This document shows, piece after piece, positions 63,825 through 64,000 of a stretch of 64,000 nt of DNA. Numbering within the stretch: the first letter of the stretch is position 1; each line of letters begins with the position of its first letter. The translations under genes and the position numbers were made by a program. This DNA comes from Chitinophaga tropicalis (lineage in GTDB: Bacteria > Bacteroidota > Bacteroidia > Chitinophagales > Chitinophagaceae), in assembly GCF_009758205.1 (NCBI RefSeq), contig NZ_WRXN01000017.1, positions 62,001-126,000 of the forward strand, written 5' to 3'. The notes beneath the pieces are model-generated. The model made no database searches. It had not been told where the DNA came from and saw only the letters and a list, made by a program, of their open reading frames with translations.

Positions 63825-64000
63825 TTATTCAGCTACTACTTCAAATTCCAGTTCAGCTTCGTTGCCTTTACCGAAATCCAGTTTCGCTTTATAAGTGCCT
63901 AATTCTTTTACATCATCCAGGATGTGGATGCGGCGGCGGTCAATTTCGTAACCTTTCTGCTCTTTAATAGCACGGGCAATCTGCACACCGGTTACGCTAC
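63825..64000 (-). CDS. rplI: 50S ribosomal protein bL9, C-terminal part (5' end outside window)
   Basis: The last 58 codons of a minus-strand gene read SVTGVQIARAIKEQKGYEID, then RRRIHILDDVKELGTYKAKL and end with LEFEVVAE. The IDRRRI and ELGTY pattern is that of the C-terminal domain of ribosomal protein bL9. The rest lies past the window end, likely with rpsR and rpsF. A terminator follows the stop. Confidence 0.93.
   Translation of the reverse strand, partial: SVTGVQIARAIKEQKGYEIDRRRIHILDDVKELGTYKAKLDFGKGNEAELEFEVVAE

Noticed and set aside
1..64000. Mobile elements, CRISPR arrays, tRNA and rRNA genes, phage remnants
   Set aside because: I looked for transposase motifs, regularly spaced repeats, clover-leaf sequences with CCA-type ends and rRNA-like stretches and found none; small or degenerate ones could be missed without tools.

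Overview
The window looks like a chromosomal segment of a Bacteroidota bacterium close to Chitinophaga (family Chitinophagaceae). The evidence is a SusC/SusD outer-membrane pair with an ECF sigma factor and FecR-type anti-sigma factor, several promoters of the Bacteroidota type (a TTG or TTTG -33 box, 19-20 bases, then TAnnTTTG), DUF6427-type and other lineage-typical proteins, a short NuoG, and moderate GC content. I see no transposases, phage genes, integrases, CRISPR arrays, rRNA or tRNA genes. The taxon is inferred from gene content and motif recognition, not from a search.

Layout. 1-10.3 kb is mostly housekeeping: the end of a response regulator, a 2H-phosphoesterase, a bifunctional Rel (ppGpp) enzyme, purA, a very acidic protein with an AT-hook-like motif, pabB, an SDR epimerase facing the other way, and two uncharacterised exported or membrane proteins. 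10.4-26.4 kb is a peptide-utilisation type locus on one strand: ECF sigma, FecR anti-sigma, an STN-bearing SusC transporter, SusD, a small lipoprotein, then four exported metallopeptidases in the order M20, M14, M20, M14 with tiny or overlapping junctions, closed by a strong terminator. 26.4-41.2 kb holds an alkyladenine glycosylase, a TPR protein, small lipoprotein and membrane proteins, purQ, a stand-alone DsbD alpha domain next to a full DsbD whose own alpha domain lacks the cysteine pair, an FtsX-like permease, hisS with an LMW-PTP (minus strand), and a PstS-like lipoprotein with a TPR protein.

41.2-54.7 kb is a complete 14-subunit nuoA-N operon for respiratory complex I, with a near-consensus promoter and a strong terminator. 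54.7-64 kb carries a NahK-like kinase with a LacI-family regulator (minus strand), a MacB-type permease, and a compact four-gene set: GntP-family permease, RidA deaminase, D-threonine aldolase/D-serine dehydratase-like PLP enzyme and M19 dipeptidase. Together these suggest uptake and breakdown of D-amino acids or their dipeptides. A small exported protein, an alpha/beta-hydrolase lipoprotein and the end of rplI complete the window.

The points most worth a second look are the D-amino-acid cassette, the sigma-controlled peptidase locus with a structured leader before susC (two hairpins with the same TGACAG loop and two overlapping mini-ORFs), a probable non-ATG start for pabB, the split of cysteines between two DsbD alpha domains, and four genes whose -7 box nearly touches the start codon.
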